DNA of 64,000 nucleotides from Stemphylium vesicarium (lineage: Eukaryota > Ascomycota > Dothideomycetes > Pleosporales > Pleosporaceae): positions 1 to 64,000 of the forward strand of contig QXCR01000044.1 of the NCBI GenBank assembly GCA_004380135.1. Direction: 5' to 3'. The first letter of the stretch is position 1; each line of letters begins with the position of its first letter. The notes under the pieces were generated by a model. It was not told the DNA's origin. It did no database searches and was given only the letters and a program-made list of their open reading frames with translations. Shown in pieces: positions 43,696-54,969 of the stretch. Made by a program: the position numbers and the translations under genes.

Positions 43696-44956
43696 ATGGC
43701 GGGGAATTCCAATTCTGATATCTGGATTGTGGGTTACTTTCCTGTCTATCAGTACTTAACATACGTACACGAACAAAGATGACTGATAGCAAAACACCAG
43801 GCTGGTGCAATAGCAGCCTTTACAGTCGATCTTCTCGTCTACCCACTCGACACATTAAAGACGCGCATCCAATCCCCAGATTACGCAAAACTGTACACGA
43901 ATGCGCAGACGGGGAAGCCGAATCCCGCGCTGTTTCGGGGAGTGTATCAAGGAGTTGGCAGTGTGATTATCGCGACTTTGCCTTCGTGTAAGTGAAAAGG
44001 TCTACTTCAGTCTTTTGTCCTCTAAACCTATCATCCGAGAGAAAATTGGCAATCAAAGAAGAAGAAGAAGAAGAAGAAGACTGGGATCAAAACCATTCTA
44101 ACACTTCCCAACAGCAGGAGCATTCTTCACAACCTACGAACACACAAAATCCCTCTTCACAGCCTGGAACACCACCTCTTCTAACACGATAATCCTGCCT
44201 CTCCCCCTAATCCACGCCTCAGCCTCTTCTTTGGCGGAACTAGTCTCCTGCGCCATCCTCACCCCCGCAGAAGTAATAAAGCAAAACGCCCAAATGGTCT
44301 CCTCCTCTTCCAGCACCACAACATCACCCTCCCGGAACGCGACCATCCAAACCCTCGCAAAGTTCAAATCAAACCCCCTCGCCCTCTGGCGCGGCTACAC
44401 GGCTCTCGCAGGCCGCAACCTCCCCTTCACAGCGATGCAATTCCCCCTTTTTGAGCGTCTGAAGCAGAGTATCAAGGCATATCGCGACGAGCGCGGGTTG
44501 ACACGCGGAACGGTGGTGGAAAGCGGTGTCATCACTGCGATTAGCGCGGGGAGTGCGGGTGCGCTGGCCGCGGTGCTGACGACGCCTATCGATGTGGTTA
44601 AGACGAGGATTATGCTTGCGGCTGTTGATGGGCCCGAGGAGGCAACATCATGTTCGAAGAAAGGCTCGGGTCTCGTTGATGCGCAGGGTAAGTCTCAGGC
44701 GAAAGATACGCTTAAATCGGCGGCAAGGAACATAAATCCCATGGCCTCGAGTGAGGCAAAGGGCAGGAAGAGTAGTTGGAAGATTGGACAGGATATTGTG
44801 GCGGAGAAGGGGTTCAAGGGGCTGTGGAGAGGCGGCGCGTTGAGGGGCGTCTGGACGTTTATTGGGGCGGGATGTTATCTGGGCGCGTATGAGAGCGGGA
44901 GGGTGTATCTTGCTGCGAGGAGAGGGGAGAAGGTCGACGAGGATGACTTGTTGTAG
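43696..44956 (+). CDS. Mitochondrial carrier, S-adenosylmethionine transporter (Pet8-like)
   Basis: Three exons (43696-43728, 43801-43987, 44115-44956) give 353 residues. Exon 1 codes only 11 residues and its donor is GTGGGT, so the start is the least secure part. The three carrier signatures are PLDTLKTRIQS, TPAEVIKQN and TPIDVVKTRI; Glu in the second (PAEV) is typical of the Pet8/SAM subfamily, which exchanges cytosolic SAM for mitochondrial SAH across the inner membrane. Other marks: GVYQGVGSVIIATLPSSGAFFTTYE (across join 2), LWRGYTALAGRNLPFTAMQFPLFE and GLWRGGALRGVWTFIGAGCYLGAYE. A Lys/Ser-rich insert (about residues 255-300) after the third signature lengthens it beyond the usual 270-300. 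The 127-bp second intron contains a GAA triplet run. Confidence 0.85.
44058..44081. repeat. AGA/GAA triplet microsatellite in an intron
   Basis: About eight GAA-type triplets within intron 2 of the carrier gene. Purine-rich, so it may also affect splicing. Confidence 0.7.
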
Positions 44957-45474
44957 GAAAACGGAAGGATGTGATGGATGGATGCAGCAATTTATAATAT
45001 TCTTACTGGGGTTTGATCGTGTCAAACTTCCATGTAAAACACTCGAGTTCGAGCATCGGGGGTTCCACAAAGTCACATCGAGTACCGACTATTGTAAAGC
45101 ATTCTTCCTCATGGCTAAGCTACACTTTCTTTCTATCATTCTTCCGTGAAACTCCTATCATGTCCGTCGATGCCCGATGACGGAAAGAGGAGAAAAGAAA
45201 AGGGGGTATATTGACGTTCCACATTCGCACAAGCCCGTACCGTGAAAACTCCATCGAGAAGCAAAGATGGTAGAGAGACGCCGAAACGGGCAAAATTGCC
45301 AGATTCTCCCACTAAATATATAGCGAAAAAAGCATCATCATCGTTCCCCATTCATCAATCCATGTAATAGCAAAAAAAAAACGCCTTGAATTTCACTTTT
45401 CGTTAAGACATGACGTGTCGTATCGTAAATCGACCTGCGATCGAAAGGGGGGAAGAGGAGGGGGAAAAAAAAGA
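44957..45474. other. Intergenic, convergent 3' ends
   Basis: 518 bp between convergent genes; short A runs near 45370 and 45466. No exon supported. Confidence 0.45.
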
Positions 45475-47059
45475 CTACAACTTGGTGTCCTGCCTGTTGG
45501 AATCGCTCAGTCGTCGGAAAGGTCCTTGCAACGTCGCACTGGGTCCGGGCCTGGCACTACCAGCCCGTGTTGCGTTGCTTCCGCTCGCACTTGCGGCTGT
45601 GCCACCTGGAGTTCTGGAACTGCCGGCAGCATTGGAGCGTTGCTGAAGCGTTGCACTGACTACCCACTGCAGATGCATGCGCATGTTGCTGATAGCAGCA
45701 TTGACATGCAACATTTCATCTTTGGCCCGTTGGCTCTCGTTGATAATCATCATGTTTGTACGACCATCGAGATCGGTAAGGGCATTGGCGATGCGGGATA
45801 CTTCTTCGCGGAGAGAATCGTGTAGCGTAAGCAGGTGGTGGACTTGCGAGTCAAAGGGTGGTTGGGCGGGGTTGCTGTCGCTCGTTGGTGGAACGGGTGG
45901 AAATGAGGCTGGCGGCAAGCGGAAATCGGGCGTTGGTGCTTGAGCGTCGGTGTTGTTGGCATCCAGGGGATCGGTGACAGGATAGGAAGCGTCGCTGCCA
46001 CTGGCCGGATACAGGTAGTTGGTGATGTTGGTGAGGCCGTCTTCGAGTATGCCGACCTTCCTAGTGAGAGGTTCCATGCGCGCCTCGTTTCTCTCAATCC
46101 GAGCCTGTTGTTCGCGGAAATGAGGCGCCATTGTTGCCATGGGACAGGCTGTCTCATGGGCCACAACTTGGGCACGTTCGGCATGAAACTTGCATCCCAC
46201 AATGGTGCCCTGGCACGAGATGACATGTTTGGGACAGTCGTTGTTGATGTGGGGCTTGAGATCTAGACGGAGTACCTCAGCCGAGCATAGTGTGCAGGAC
46301 GTTGAACGATTCACACAAGTGTTTCGCTGGTGCTCCTGTACAAGAGTAATTAGCCAGTGCCTTTACATGGCCCAAACCCATGCTTACCTCTAGATCCTTC
46401 TTCATGAGTGAAGTGTGACAGTCCTCGCAGCTCACAGTATAATGCAAGCATCCTTTATGAAAGTCCTTCTGGGTGGTTGGCAAGCGACAGTCGACTGCTG
46501 AACACATGACAGGAGTGTATTCACAATACAGCATGACATGGTCGCCAACGTTGACGCGCTGTGCCATCCAATTGCAGCCAGCCTTGGTATTCGGACACTT
46601 GACGACCAGCTCATCCAGCATCGTCTCGATGATCTTGGGCACAGGGCGGATGTCGCTGTCGGTTTCGACGGCATGGCGGCAGGTGGGACATGTTCGGCGC
46701 GTATGCTGCTGGGGCGCCCATGCATGATCGAGACAGTCGCTGCAGAAGTAGTGTTCGCAGGAGAGCTGGACGGGCTTATCAAAGGGCGTGTGGCAGATGA
46801 GGCAGACGAGGTTGCTGTCGGGCTCGGAGAGGTATTCGAGGTTCTGGAATTCGGGCGGGACTTTGACGATTCGGCTGTGTCGACGCTTCGATGAGGGTGA
46901 GTTTGACACACGAAGAGCCAGAGGTGAAGGGCTACTAGGAGGGCCACCGACCGTCATTCTGTCATCGGGCTCGTTCTGAAGGAGCCGCCAGTTCGCGTCG
47001 CTGGAGGCGCGCGAAGACCGCCGATCGTTGGGGAACGGGATGGGGCTGGGCGACGACAT
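45475..47059 (-). CDS. RING-type E3 ligase-like protein with TRAF-type zinc fingers
   Basis: Exons 47059-46388 and 46335-45475 (52-bp intron) give 510 residues. A Ser/Pro-rich head is followed by a C3HC4 RING at about residues 85-125 (CLICHTPFDKPVQLSCEHYFCSDCL...CPTCRH). TRAF-type Cys/His fingers follow (VKCPNTKAGCNW, VMLYCEYTPVMCSAVDCRLP, HYTVSCEDCHTSLMKKDLEEHQRNTC across the join, HVISCQGTIVGCKFHAERAQVVAHE). Then comes a coiled coil (EQQARIERNEARMEPLTRKVGILEDGL) and a second helix (LLTLHDSLREEVSRIANALTDLDGR). No MATH/TRAF-C domain, as usual in fungi. Predicted ubiquitin ligase scaffold; substrate unknown. Confidence 0.88.
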
Positions 47060-47721
47060 GGCGGGTAGGAGACGACGTGGTGTTGCTGGGGGAGTCTTGT
47101 CTTATATAAAAGAGAGCAACATTCAGTGCAGCTGGCGTGCTCAAGCAAAGTCTAGTAGACACTTTATTCCAGCAGCCAGCGGTGAGGTGCGTTGTCTCTG
47201 TGTGTCCGGGTCTCCTCAGCCAGTGTCTATGTTAGATGTCGAGGATGTGTCGTGGCGCGGGGTGTTTCGGTGGAGAGCGTGGTCGCCCTGGTAGTCCTTC
47301 CAGCAACCGCAGAGCCGCCAGAAAGCAAATATTATATAGGGCGGTCAGGAATGCACATAATCCCGAAGTGGAAGGGAGCATGCGGGCGTTGGGGTAGTGC
47401 AGCGTGGTTGCACAGGAGCGAAACATGGGTGTGCAGCTGCCCGCCCGGCCCTTTCCCCAGCCCAGCCAGCCTCGTCAGCGGACCGCGCCCTGGATTGCAG
47501 CAGCCTTGCCGTGCCCTGCAACGTCGTGTGCGTCTGTTCCCTACGCTGCACGGGATATACAGCCTGGAATATTCAGGGCATTCGCGTCTTTTGCTTGTTT
47601 TCGGCTGAGTCATCTGCGCCCGCGCCGCCTGCTGCTTGCGTCGCATCCACTGCGCCTACACTCACCTCCGTCGACTGCTCCGTCGCACATCATCGTCACC
47701 ACCAACACCAATACCACCACA
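47060..47721. other. Divergent promoter region
   Basis: 662 bp between the RING gene and the SNARE gene. The open frame just upstream of the SNARE ATG continues in frame but has no further ATG; I take it as 5' leader. Confidence 0.45.
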
Positions 47722-48579
47722 ATGACGACCAATCCACCCCAACTGTTTCTCCTAGCCGACCACATCAAACTCTCGCTACTCGAGCGACAACGGGCCCTAT
47801 CGCTAAACCTCCCCTCCAACAGCCAAGACGGCCAGATCTCGAGGTCCCTGGAGCAATTGCGTTCCGGCATTGAGTCGCTCGAGTCGCAAGTCGAGGACAT
47901 ACCGGACGAGTAGGCAACAGCCCATGGACCCCACTCAACATCAATTGCTAATAGCCGCCCCCGCAGCTCAATAATATCACAACTCCCCCGCCTCCGCTCC
48001 CAACTGTCGGAACTCACCGCGCAATTCGACTCTTCGTCCGACGCCTCCTCGTCATCGCCTACTCTCACCAAGCCCAACGACCCATCCCTAACCTCTGACT
48101 TTGCCGCCGCGCAGAAGAAAGACAACACCAAATCATCCCGCCAAATTTCCAAATCCGTCCGCTTCAGCGACAACCCCTCGGAACGCACCGACGACAACGA
48201 CGATGCCAACCGCGCAGCACTCTTCCCCTACCGCGACGACCCTGACCCCGATGCCTCGCCCGACCAATCCAATCTCGACAACCAGCAGATTCATGAATAC
48301 CACAGCCAGGTCATCCAGGACCAAGACGACCAGCTCGATCGCCTGGGCGCGAGCATCGGTCGCCAGCGCGAACTCAGCATGCAGATAGGCGACGAACTCG
48401 ATGGCCACGTAATGCTGCTGGATGATGTCGAGGAAGGCGTCGATAGACATCAAGCCCAATTCCATCGTGCGAGGGGGCGACTGGATCGCTTTTCGAGAAA
48501 GGCCAGGGAGAATTGGAGTTTGACCATTATCGTCGTGCTTATCATCATTCTCGTTTTGCTGATTGTTATTACGAAATGA
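47722..48579 (+). CDS. Qc-SNARE, syntaxin-8/Syn8-like
   Basis: Exons 47722-47909 and 47967-48579 (57-bp intron) give 266 residues. The N-terminus (LFLLADHIKLSLLERQRALSLN, then SLEQLRSGIESLESQVEDIPDD) is an N-terminal helical domain. The SNARE motif is at about 175-235: QDQDDQLDRLGASIGRQRELSMQIGDELDGHVMLLDDVEEGVD, with Gln in QIGDEL as the zero-layer residue. A C-terminal tail anchor (SLTIIVVLIIILVLLIVIT) ends the protein, so it is inserted post-translationally into endosomal/Golgi membranes. The pattern QDDQLDRLGASIGRQ is typical of syntaxin 8/Syn8. It would act in late-endosome or vacuole fusion. The Ser/Asp-rich linker (about 85-165) is longer than in yeast. Confidence 0.9.
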
Positions 48580-48747
48580 AGAAAAAAAAAAGTTTGGGAT
48601 CTGGGTCCATCAGAGTTTAATACCACAAGGCATCTACGGCGTTTTTATCGGGAAGGTTCGGGTAGACATCTTGGAGGGAATATTACCCTGCTTACACGCT
48701 TTGCTATATTTGTTTCAAAGGCCAAGTAGCACAGCGACTGCTCATGA

Positions 48748-48780
48748 TTTCTTTCTTTCTTTCTTTCTCTCTCTCCCTCT
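48748..48780. repeat. Pyrimidine (CTTT)n(CT)n microsatellite
   Basis: Tandem TTTC units pass into CT dinucleotides in the 3' region of the SNARE gene. Confidence 0.75.
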
Positions 48781-48971
48781 CTGTTCGTTGCTATAACTAT
48801 ACACATCATTCTGCCGCCAACATACAGCCCCATCATCCTAGGCCTCATTTTTTTGGAACAAAAAAAAACACATCCACTCAAGCCAGAAAATGCTTGTTCA
48901 CCAAACGCCCCAAACGCCACGCAAGATGCAAAGGCTTGAAACTGAGAAAAGAAAAAACTCTAGACCAATAG

Positions 48972-48972
<1 letters not shown>

Positions 48973-49006
<34 letters not shown>
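48973..49006. repeat. (GAT)n microsatellite
   Basis: About eleven perfect GAT triplets between convergent genes; non-coding. Confidence 0.85.
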
Positions 49007-49253
49007 TTGATAATCTTCTTGGTTTTTTTCGTGCTCAAGGGGGTATCACTGTCTTGATATGCAAATGGAACAGATATCCTTGGTGACGATAACCTGCTAG
49101 GGCCCGAGGTATATTTGGATGACCAGGCGCTTCGTCAAGGTACGCAATGTACCTGACAACTGTGCCATGTATGCACACGGCACTACGACTTCAAGCCTTG
49201 GCGGTGAAAGCGGGTGACTCCGTGATGCCGTGGTTTCCAGACCGAAATGTTTC

Positions 49254-51399
49254 TCATGGCAGGCCAATGGCCTTCTTCGACTTGTCGTAAACAACGTACG
49301 TGATGGAGACAGCCGGGACGACCTTGAGTAGATTTGGTGTGAGGCCCTTGAACAGTCCCCTTACGCCCTCACCAGCAATCGTCTGTTTGGTGACATCTAC
49401 GATGCCAGTATATGTCCTTGGATGCAGCACGGTGCCCTGACTCTGTAGCCTTGTCCGGAGTAGGTTGAGAGGGTAGACAGCACTGGCTCCAAATGCGCCA
49501 GAGAACCCGCCAATGGCCGCTGTCATGAAGCCACCAGGCTCGGCATCTTGCTCGTGGCATCCAAGCCGCTTCGCATTGCGACGCGCCACGTAGCGCTTGA
49601 GGTACTCAAACGTCCCCAGGTCTAGCGCTGCATAGGGAAAGATGCCGACGATACCCATAGGCAGTCCACGGTAGTATGCGCTGACGCCGCCGGCATTCCA
49701 CATCTTCTTCGCCGTGGCCCAGATCAGTCGGTTGCCGTGTAAACCGCCAGACACGGTTTCGCATTGCATGCGACTGAAGACAATTAGCTAGGAGCACCAT
49801 GAAAAGGTTAGTGGTTACTCACAATTTGAGGGTATCTATAGGATAGACGGCGAATTGCGAGACCATTCCTGCAACTCATCAGAATTTATACTAGCACCAC
49901 TTTACTTTGCGACTTACCTGCAAGACCTCCGGCGACGAATTTCGACCAAGAGTGTATGATGGCAGGGTCATTGTGTCCTTCAATCTTAGCGAAGACGCGT
50001 TTCGCAGCCTGGGCGAGTTAGGGGTGCGCTGTGTTTAGTTGTAATTATACTTGCCTCATAAGAGCCGAATTTGATGGCTGATTCCGGCATGACCTTGACG
50101 ACGTTCAAGCCATTACCTATTGTACTCAATCAGTTTCAACCACTAAAGTGGCTTTGGAGAGCACCTACCGGCGTACAAACTGCGCATGCCGCCAGCCTGC
50201 CATAGCTCCTTGGTGGCGGTCGCAAGTGGTCTCCAAGCGTTCATAGCAGCCTTGACAATGTTGCCATGTTTCGCAGCGACGACAGCTTCTTCCGCCACAC
50301 TAGTCTGAGCTATGAGGTAGACTTTCAAACGATCGAGGGGTGCAGTCGAGGTACGAGAAACAATGCCTGCGATGCCTCCCGCCACGAAATAGCCTGGATT
50401 GGGAACACAAGCAATCAGCATTGTTCCTAAGCTCTCTATGATTCCTGTCCGGATCTCCTCGAGAGAAGCGCCAATCTTCTCGTCATCAGACCGTGGCGGG
50501 AGGGGACCTGGAAAGGCAAGCGCCGGATTCGAAGGTGAAACCATTTCGAGTGGCGCGTTATGTTCTGGTGAAAGGGGGTTGTAGGGCGGTGTATGCGCTA
50601 CGAGGAAAAGGGAACCAAATAGAAAACGAAGAAAACGCTGTGCAGTACCTAAGCCTTGGATTGTGTCGTCACTTATGGCAACGTCGCCCTCCTGGTTCAC
50701 TTTCATTGTCGCCGAGAAGTAGGACATTACGGATTGTAGCGACGGCGCGCTCACGGGGATGAATAGAAGAAAGTCCCTTTGGTCAGTCAGTACGGTTCGG
50801 TGAGCATGTACAACTTCAGCTCTAGAGAGCATCATGTTCTGTTCTCGTTGCAAGCGGATCCGCATACGTACCGCCATTCTTCAAAACTAATAACCCCGTC
50901 ATTGTTGGTGTCCACCTCGGAAAAGAAGTTGTCGAGGCTGCTGTTCGGGACTGTAAGACCCGCGGTCCGCAAAGCCGAGCGCAGCTCCTCCCTGGATATC
51001 TTGCCGTCGTGGTTATAGTCGATGCTTTTGAATAGGTGAAGGAGCTCCTTTTCTGTCTCGTGCACGAATGTGCGAAACTCTGCAGAACAGCGCGTCAGCA
51101 AGACTCAGGGGTCGTGCCTAGTCATTTCCAAAGAACCCACCGTGATATGTGATCCTCCCGTTTCCGTCAATGTCGACCGCCTGCATAACCTCATCCAAAA
51201 GCTGGTCCGCATTTTTCAAGGCTATAGTATGCTCTTAGCAACGAAACCGGTACGCAATGTGTCCGCCCTTACGATGATCCAGCTTCCGCAGGCCCTTCTT
51301 GAGGCCTGCGAGGTCGAGGTGGCCCTGTTTGCGCGTATCGAGAGTCGACCATAGTTGGTCCACCCTGGCGTCGGCAACGCTTGCGCTGTGTGTGTCCAT
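49254..51399 (-). CDS. EF-hand calcium-regulated mitochondrial carrier (SCaMC/Sal1-like, ATP-Mg/Pi)
   Basis: Eight exons (51399-51273, 51221-51141, 51079-50872, 50776-50169, 50116-50055, 50008-49918, 49868-49823, 49773-49254) give 580 residues. The N-terminal domain has four EF-hand-like loops: DTRKQGHLD, DIDGNGRITYHEF (across a join), DYNHDGKISREEL and DTNNDGVISFEEW, the last three with good Ca ligands. The carrier domain has three repeats with STAPLDRLKVYL, YPIDTLKFRMQ (across a join) and YPLNLLRTRLQ, plus GIVGIFPYAALDLGTFEYLK. This is the short calcium-binding carrier layout: Ca sensing in the intermembrane space controls ATP-Mg/phosphate exchange over the inner membrane. Intron 5 (50009-50054) has a GC donor, GCAAGT. 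A low-complexity insert in exon 4 (PPYNPLSPEHNAPL) lengthens the linker. Confidence 0.92.
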
Positions 51400-51943
51400 T
51401 GTCGTCCTGCTATCTTCGGTCTATCATGGCTGAGGTCGCGACACGCGGGGGAGGGCGGCTTTCGGCACCGGGCGAGGCAGATTGCGTGCGGAATGGGCTG
51501 GCTGGTAGAATGCAAGCTCGTAGCCTTTCCGACGTGGGGTATGAGGTCAGTCTCAAAGCTTGGAGAGGGCGGCTGAAAGAGGCTAGCTTGACAGCCCGCA
51601 ACACCGAGGGAAGCCACGACAGAACAACGGCATTGGCCTGCGCATGATTGGACGTCCGCCCAGACCACTTCGGGCCCTGAACATGTCTGCCACCATACAT
51701 TGATGCTACCCGTGGACCTTTCCAGAGCACTTGCGCAAAATGGCTTGAGAAATTCGCAGTCTGACGTGACAGATCGTGATACAAACCTCCAGCCTGACGA
51801 CATCAACCTACTGAAAGACGAAACCCAGCCATCACCTGTAGCAAAGAGCAAACATTTCTAAAAGCGAAAGACCGACGGCGTTGATCACAAAGTGAACTTG
51901 ACCAGAACACCCTTGCAAAGGATTCCCGACACGAATATCCAAC
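51400..51943. other. Divergent promoter region
   Basis: 544 bp between the carrier and cyclin C starts. Overlapping open frames on both strands lack any family features and are not called. Confidence 0.45.
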
Positions 51944-52916
51944 ATGTCGTCCAGCTACTGGGAGTCTACGCAGCGGAAATTCTGGACATTTACAAAGCAA
52001 GACCTAGCACTCGAGCGAAAGCGTATGGAAGATGCAGAACGAAACCTCGTCAATCTGTATCCTTTGCCGGATCGAAGGCATCTCAGCATTTACTTCTCTC
52101 ACCGCAAGTCTCACCAGGCACATTTGTGACCCCCAGCTAACCCATGACAGAACTCTCGAAAATGGCAAGACCTCTAGGCATCCGGCAACAAGCCCTGGCT
52201 ACTGCACAAGTCTATGTACGGCGTTTCTATGCCAAAGTTGAAATTCGGAGGACGAACCCAGCCCTCGTGCTGGCGACAGCCTTGTACCTGGCTTGTAAGA
52301 TGGAAGAGTGTCCGCAGCACATCAGAATGGTGCTAGCAGAAGCGCGTCATTGTTGGGGTAACATCACCATCACAACCGCGTGTCAAACATGTCTAACAAA
52401 GTTACAGACACATCATTCAACGACATTTCCAAGATCGGCGAATGCGAGTTCTCACTGATATCGGAAATGAACTCGCAGTTGATACTCCACCACCCATATC
52501 GCAGCCTTGCCGAGTTGCAAACCCAGTTCCAGCTAACACAGGAAGAAAATGCATTGGCGTGGTCAATCATCAACGACCACTATCTTACCGATCTTCCCCT
52601 TCTGCACGCACCGCATATCATCGCCATTACCGCAATGTTCCTCGCAGTCGTCTTGAAGCCGATCGGTTCTCAGGTGAACGCAGCCGGCATGAACAACGCG
52701 CTCCAAACGCTCGGCAACGCCCGAGGCGGACAAGGCATGCAAGCAAGGATACAAAAGTTGGTTGACTGGCTCGCTGAAAGTAATGTCGACATAGAGGCTG
52801 TCGTCGAATGCACGCAAGAGCTCATATCTCTGTACGAGGTCTGGGAATCGTATACCGATAAGACGTGCAAAGATCAGATTGCGAAGTTTGTCAAGGCCAG
52901 AGGGCTCGATAAATAG
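51944..52916 (+). CDS. ssn8: Cyclin C, Mediator kinase-module subunit (Ssn8/Srb11)
   Basis: Exons 51944-52103, 52151-52357 and 52408-52916 give 291 residues. The start MSSSYWESTQRKFWTFTKQDLA and YPLPDRRHLSIYFSHQLSKMARPLGIRQQALATAQVYVRRFY are diagnostic for cyclin C; the last string is formed over intron 1. The second join gives CWDTSFNDISKIGECEFSLISEMNSQLILHHPYRSL. Two cyclin boxes are present (about 45-140 and 160-250). With Cdk8/Ssn3 it forms the Mediator kinase module that represses or tunes RNA polymerase II genes. Intron 1 (52104-52150) has a GC donor (GCAAGT) with GACAG acceptor; no GT donor keeps the conserved frame. Nuclear. Confidence 0.94.
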
Positions 52917-54320
52917 ACAGCGACCATGATACAATCTCGTCGTTACGTGGATCACGAAATCAACAGATCATGCTGTTAACCCGGTTGTACACATGCCAGG
53001 AATTCGGTAAACACCATTTTCTAGTATGTTTACATGCAAACGAAACAGTGTCAACGGCCGATATCGCTGGGCCATCTTCCCCGTTGAAAGACCATGTGGC
53101 TGCGCCACCAGGGCCGCAGCAGGGACCTTCCACAGCAACCATTGCACAGTGCCACGACGAGCTGCTGCAGGCCCATGAATCTGTGTGCTTATCATGGTGG
53201 TCAGCACTCAAAGAAGTAAGCAGCTTGACAGGGTGGGTGTTCACCAGTACTAGCCCTGCATTCAATAGTACCAAACTTTGCCTACTTTCATATATGAATT
53301 AAATTAATTCAGCCGCGTCGACTGGCCTTGATGCTACAGGGTGAGAAGACGATCAAGTGAGCGTGTTTCGAGCTTAGAAGGCTCGGTTCATGCGTTAGGG
53401 CTTAGCCTGTCGCAGACATGTTTTGCGCAGGACTGAGGTCACGACGGTCGACGATGAAGCCGTCGACCAAGTCCATCATGGTGACCATCACAGCATCGTG
53501 GCGATAGTGCAACACTGCATCATGTGAAGATGGGGTGACGGAATGCGCGAACGCCAGACCTCGCTGGATTCTGTCGATCACTGGATAGGCCGTCGAGCGC
53601 CCGGGCCGGACAGCACGAGGAGTGAGCGCTATTTTGGTCTCGGCTGGGCGCTTCATCCTATTGGCCCTGAGCAAGCGTCCCCAGCGATCGGGACGTCACT
53701 CAAGACGGGGGTCCGGGCGTGTTCGGAAACACTGATGGGCGGACATGTCTCGCATGGCAGCGCGCGTTTACATGTTGGCGGTCGAGGGTGCGACGACGGC
53801 GACTTGATGAAGGTGGTGCAGTGTCTCTGAGGGGTGGGTGTGGTGGTATCGCAGCGGCTGTTCAACGGCTTCCCACGGATGGGCACCTGGGCAGCGGTGG
53901 CATTCCAGAACACAGGCCGCACCTCAAGAGGGTAGCGATGCGCAGTGCCCGTCCGGCAGGGACTGGGCCGTGACCAGCGAACCCCTGGCGCCTCTCAACC
54001 ACCATGTCGAGCGTTCCAAAGCGCAGCCGTCGAGTGCCCTCGAGAAAAGGGCTTCGGGATGCCCACTTGCGATGCGGCCGCCCTTGCCGACAGCGCATCG
54101 TCGGGGCTCCCAGGGCTGCTAGCTGCCAGCTACTCGAGGCATGCATTCCCCTGGCGACGGTAGAGGTGCGGAAGAAGCGGTCAGGGCGCAGGCGCTGGTG
54201 GGTGGATGGTCACTTGCCAGCCAGCTCACAGCCTCGCTAGGCTGGCAAGTCTTAGCGTCGTGTGTCGCATAAGTCTTGTTTGATAATGCGCCGCTTTTTA
54301 GGGCGACTGGGGTGCGCTCT

Positions 54321-54359
<39 letters not shown>

Positions 54360-54969
54360 CCTCGTCTGCGACCAAAAGTGTCCGAATCGTCCTGACCAAG
54401 GGCTTCAAGGCAGGCGGCTCCTAGGTGCGCAATGCACGATGCATGCTGCTCGATGCTCGACGCCGCTCGCTGCTCACGCCCACGGGAGACGATCCAGTAC
54501 TGTGCACGGCGCGGCGCTTCACCACGCAGCGCAGAGCGTTCGTAGGGGCCCTAGCGCACACTGCAATGTCAGGCTAGAGCGCTTCGGGGACAGGGGGCGC
54601 ACGGTGGCGACTCAGAAGTCCAATGAGGCAGTCAGGGCCCACAAAAGTACAGTGCACGGCCCACCACCCATCTCGTCTGACCCAGCCTGTTCTTCTCCAG
54701 CCCTCTCGCTCTTCTTGTTCCTCGCACTTTCGCACCAGCGTTCTCAGACATATCTCCTCAGCCTCGCATCGCAATACCCATAGTTAATACTCCTCGCTCC
54801 CGCACATCATCCGACACCTTTGCTGCACCCCGCATCCTCACCAAACCACCTCTCCAAGCTATACCCCTTTGTATCGCTTTTGTTGTGGTCGAGCTCCCTG
54901 GAATCCCACACAACCCAGCCCCTCACCCAACCAATATCTGAACCACCATCGACCAACAACACCGTAATC
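52917..54969. other. Long intergenic/leader region with TG repeat
   Basis: 2.05 kb. No exon with family features; many short GC-rich frames overlap on both strands from 53.5 to 54.8 kb. Contains a (TG)n tract. It may be a long regulatory region or 5' leader of the gene at 54970. Confidence 0.45.
54325..54356. repeat. (TG)16 microsatellite
   Basis: Sixteen perfect TG dinucleotides about 615 bp upstream of the next ATG. Could form Z-DNA. Confidence 0.9.

Larger units (their letters stand above)
48580..49253. other. Intergenic, convergent 3' ends, with microsatellites
   Basis: 674 bp with a CTTT/CT tract near 48748-48780 and a GAT repeat at 48973-49006. No exon supported. Confidence 0.5.

Noticed and set aside
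47610..48209. Minus-strand ORF of 199 codons over the SNARE gene
   Set aside because: Antisense shadow of the SNARE exons.
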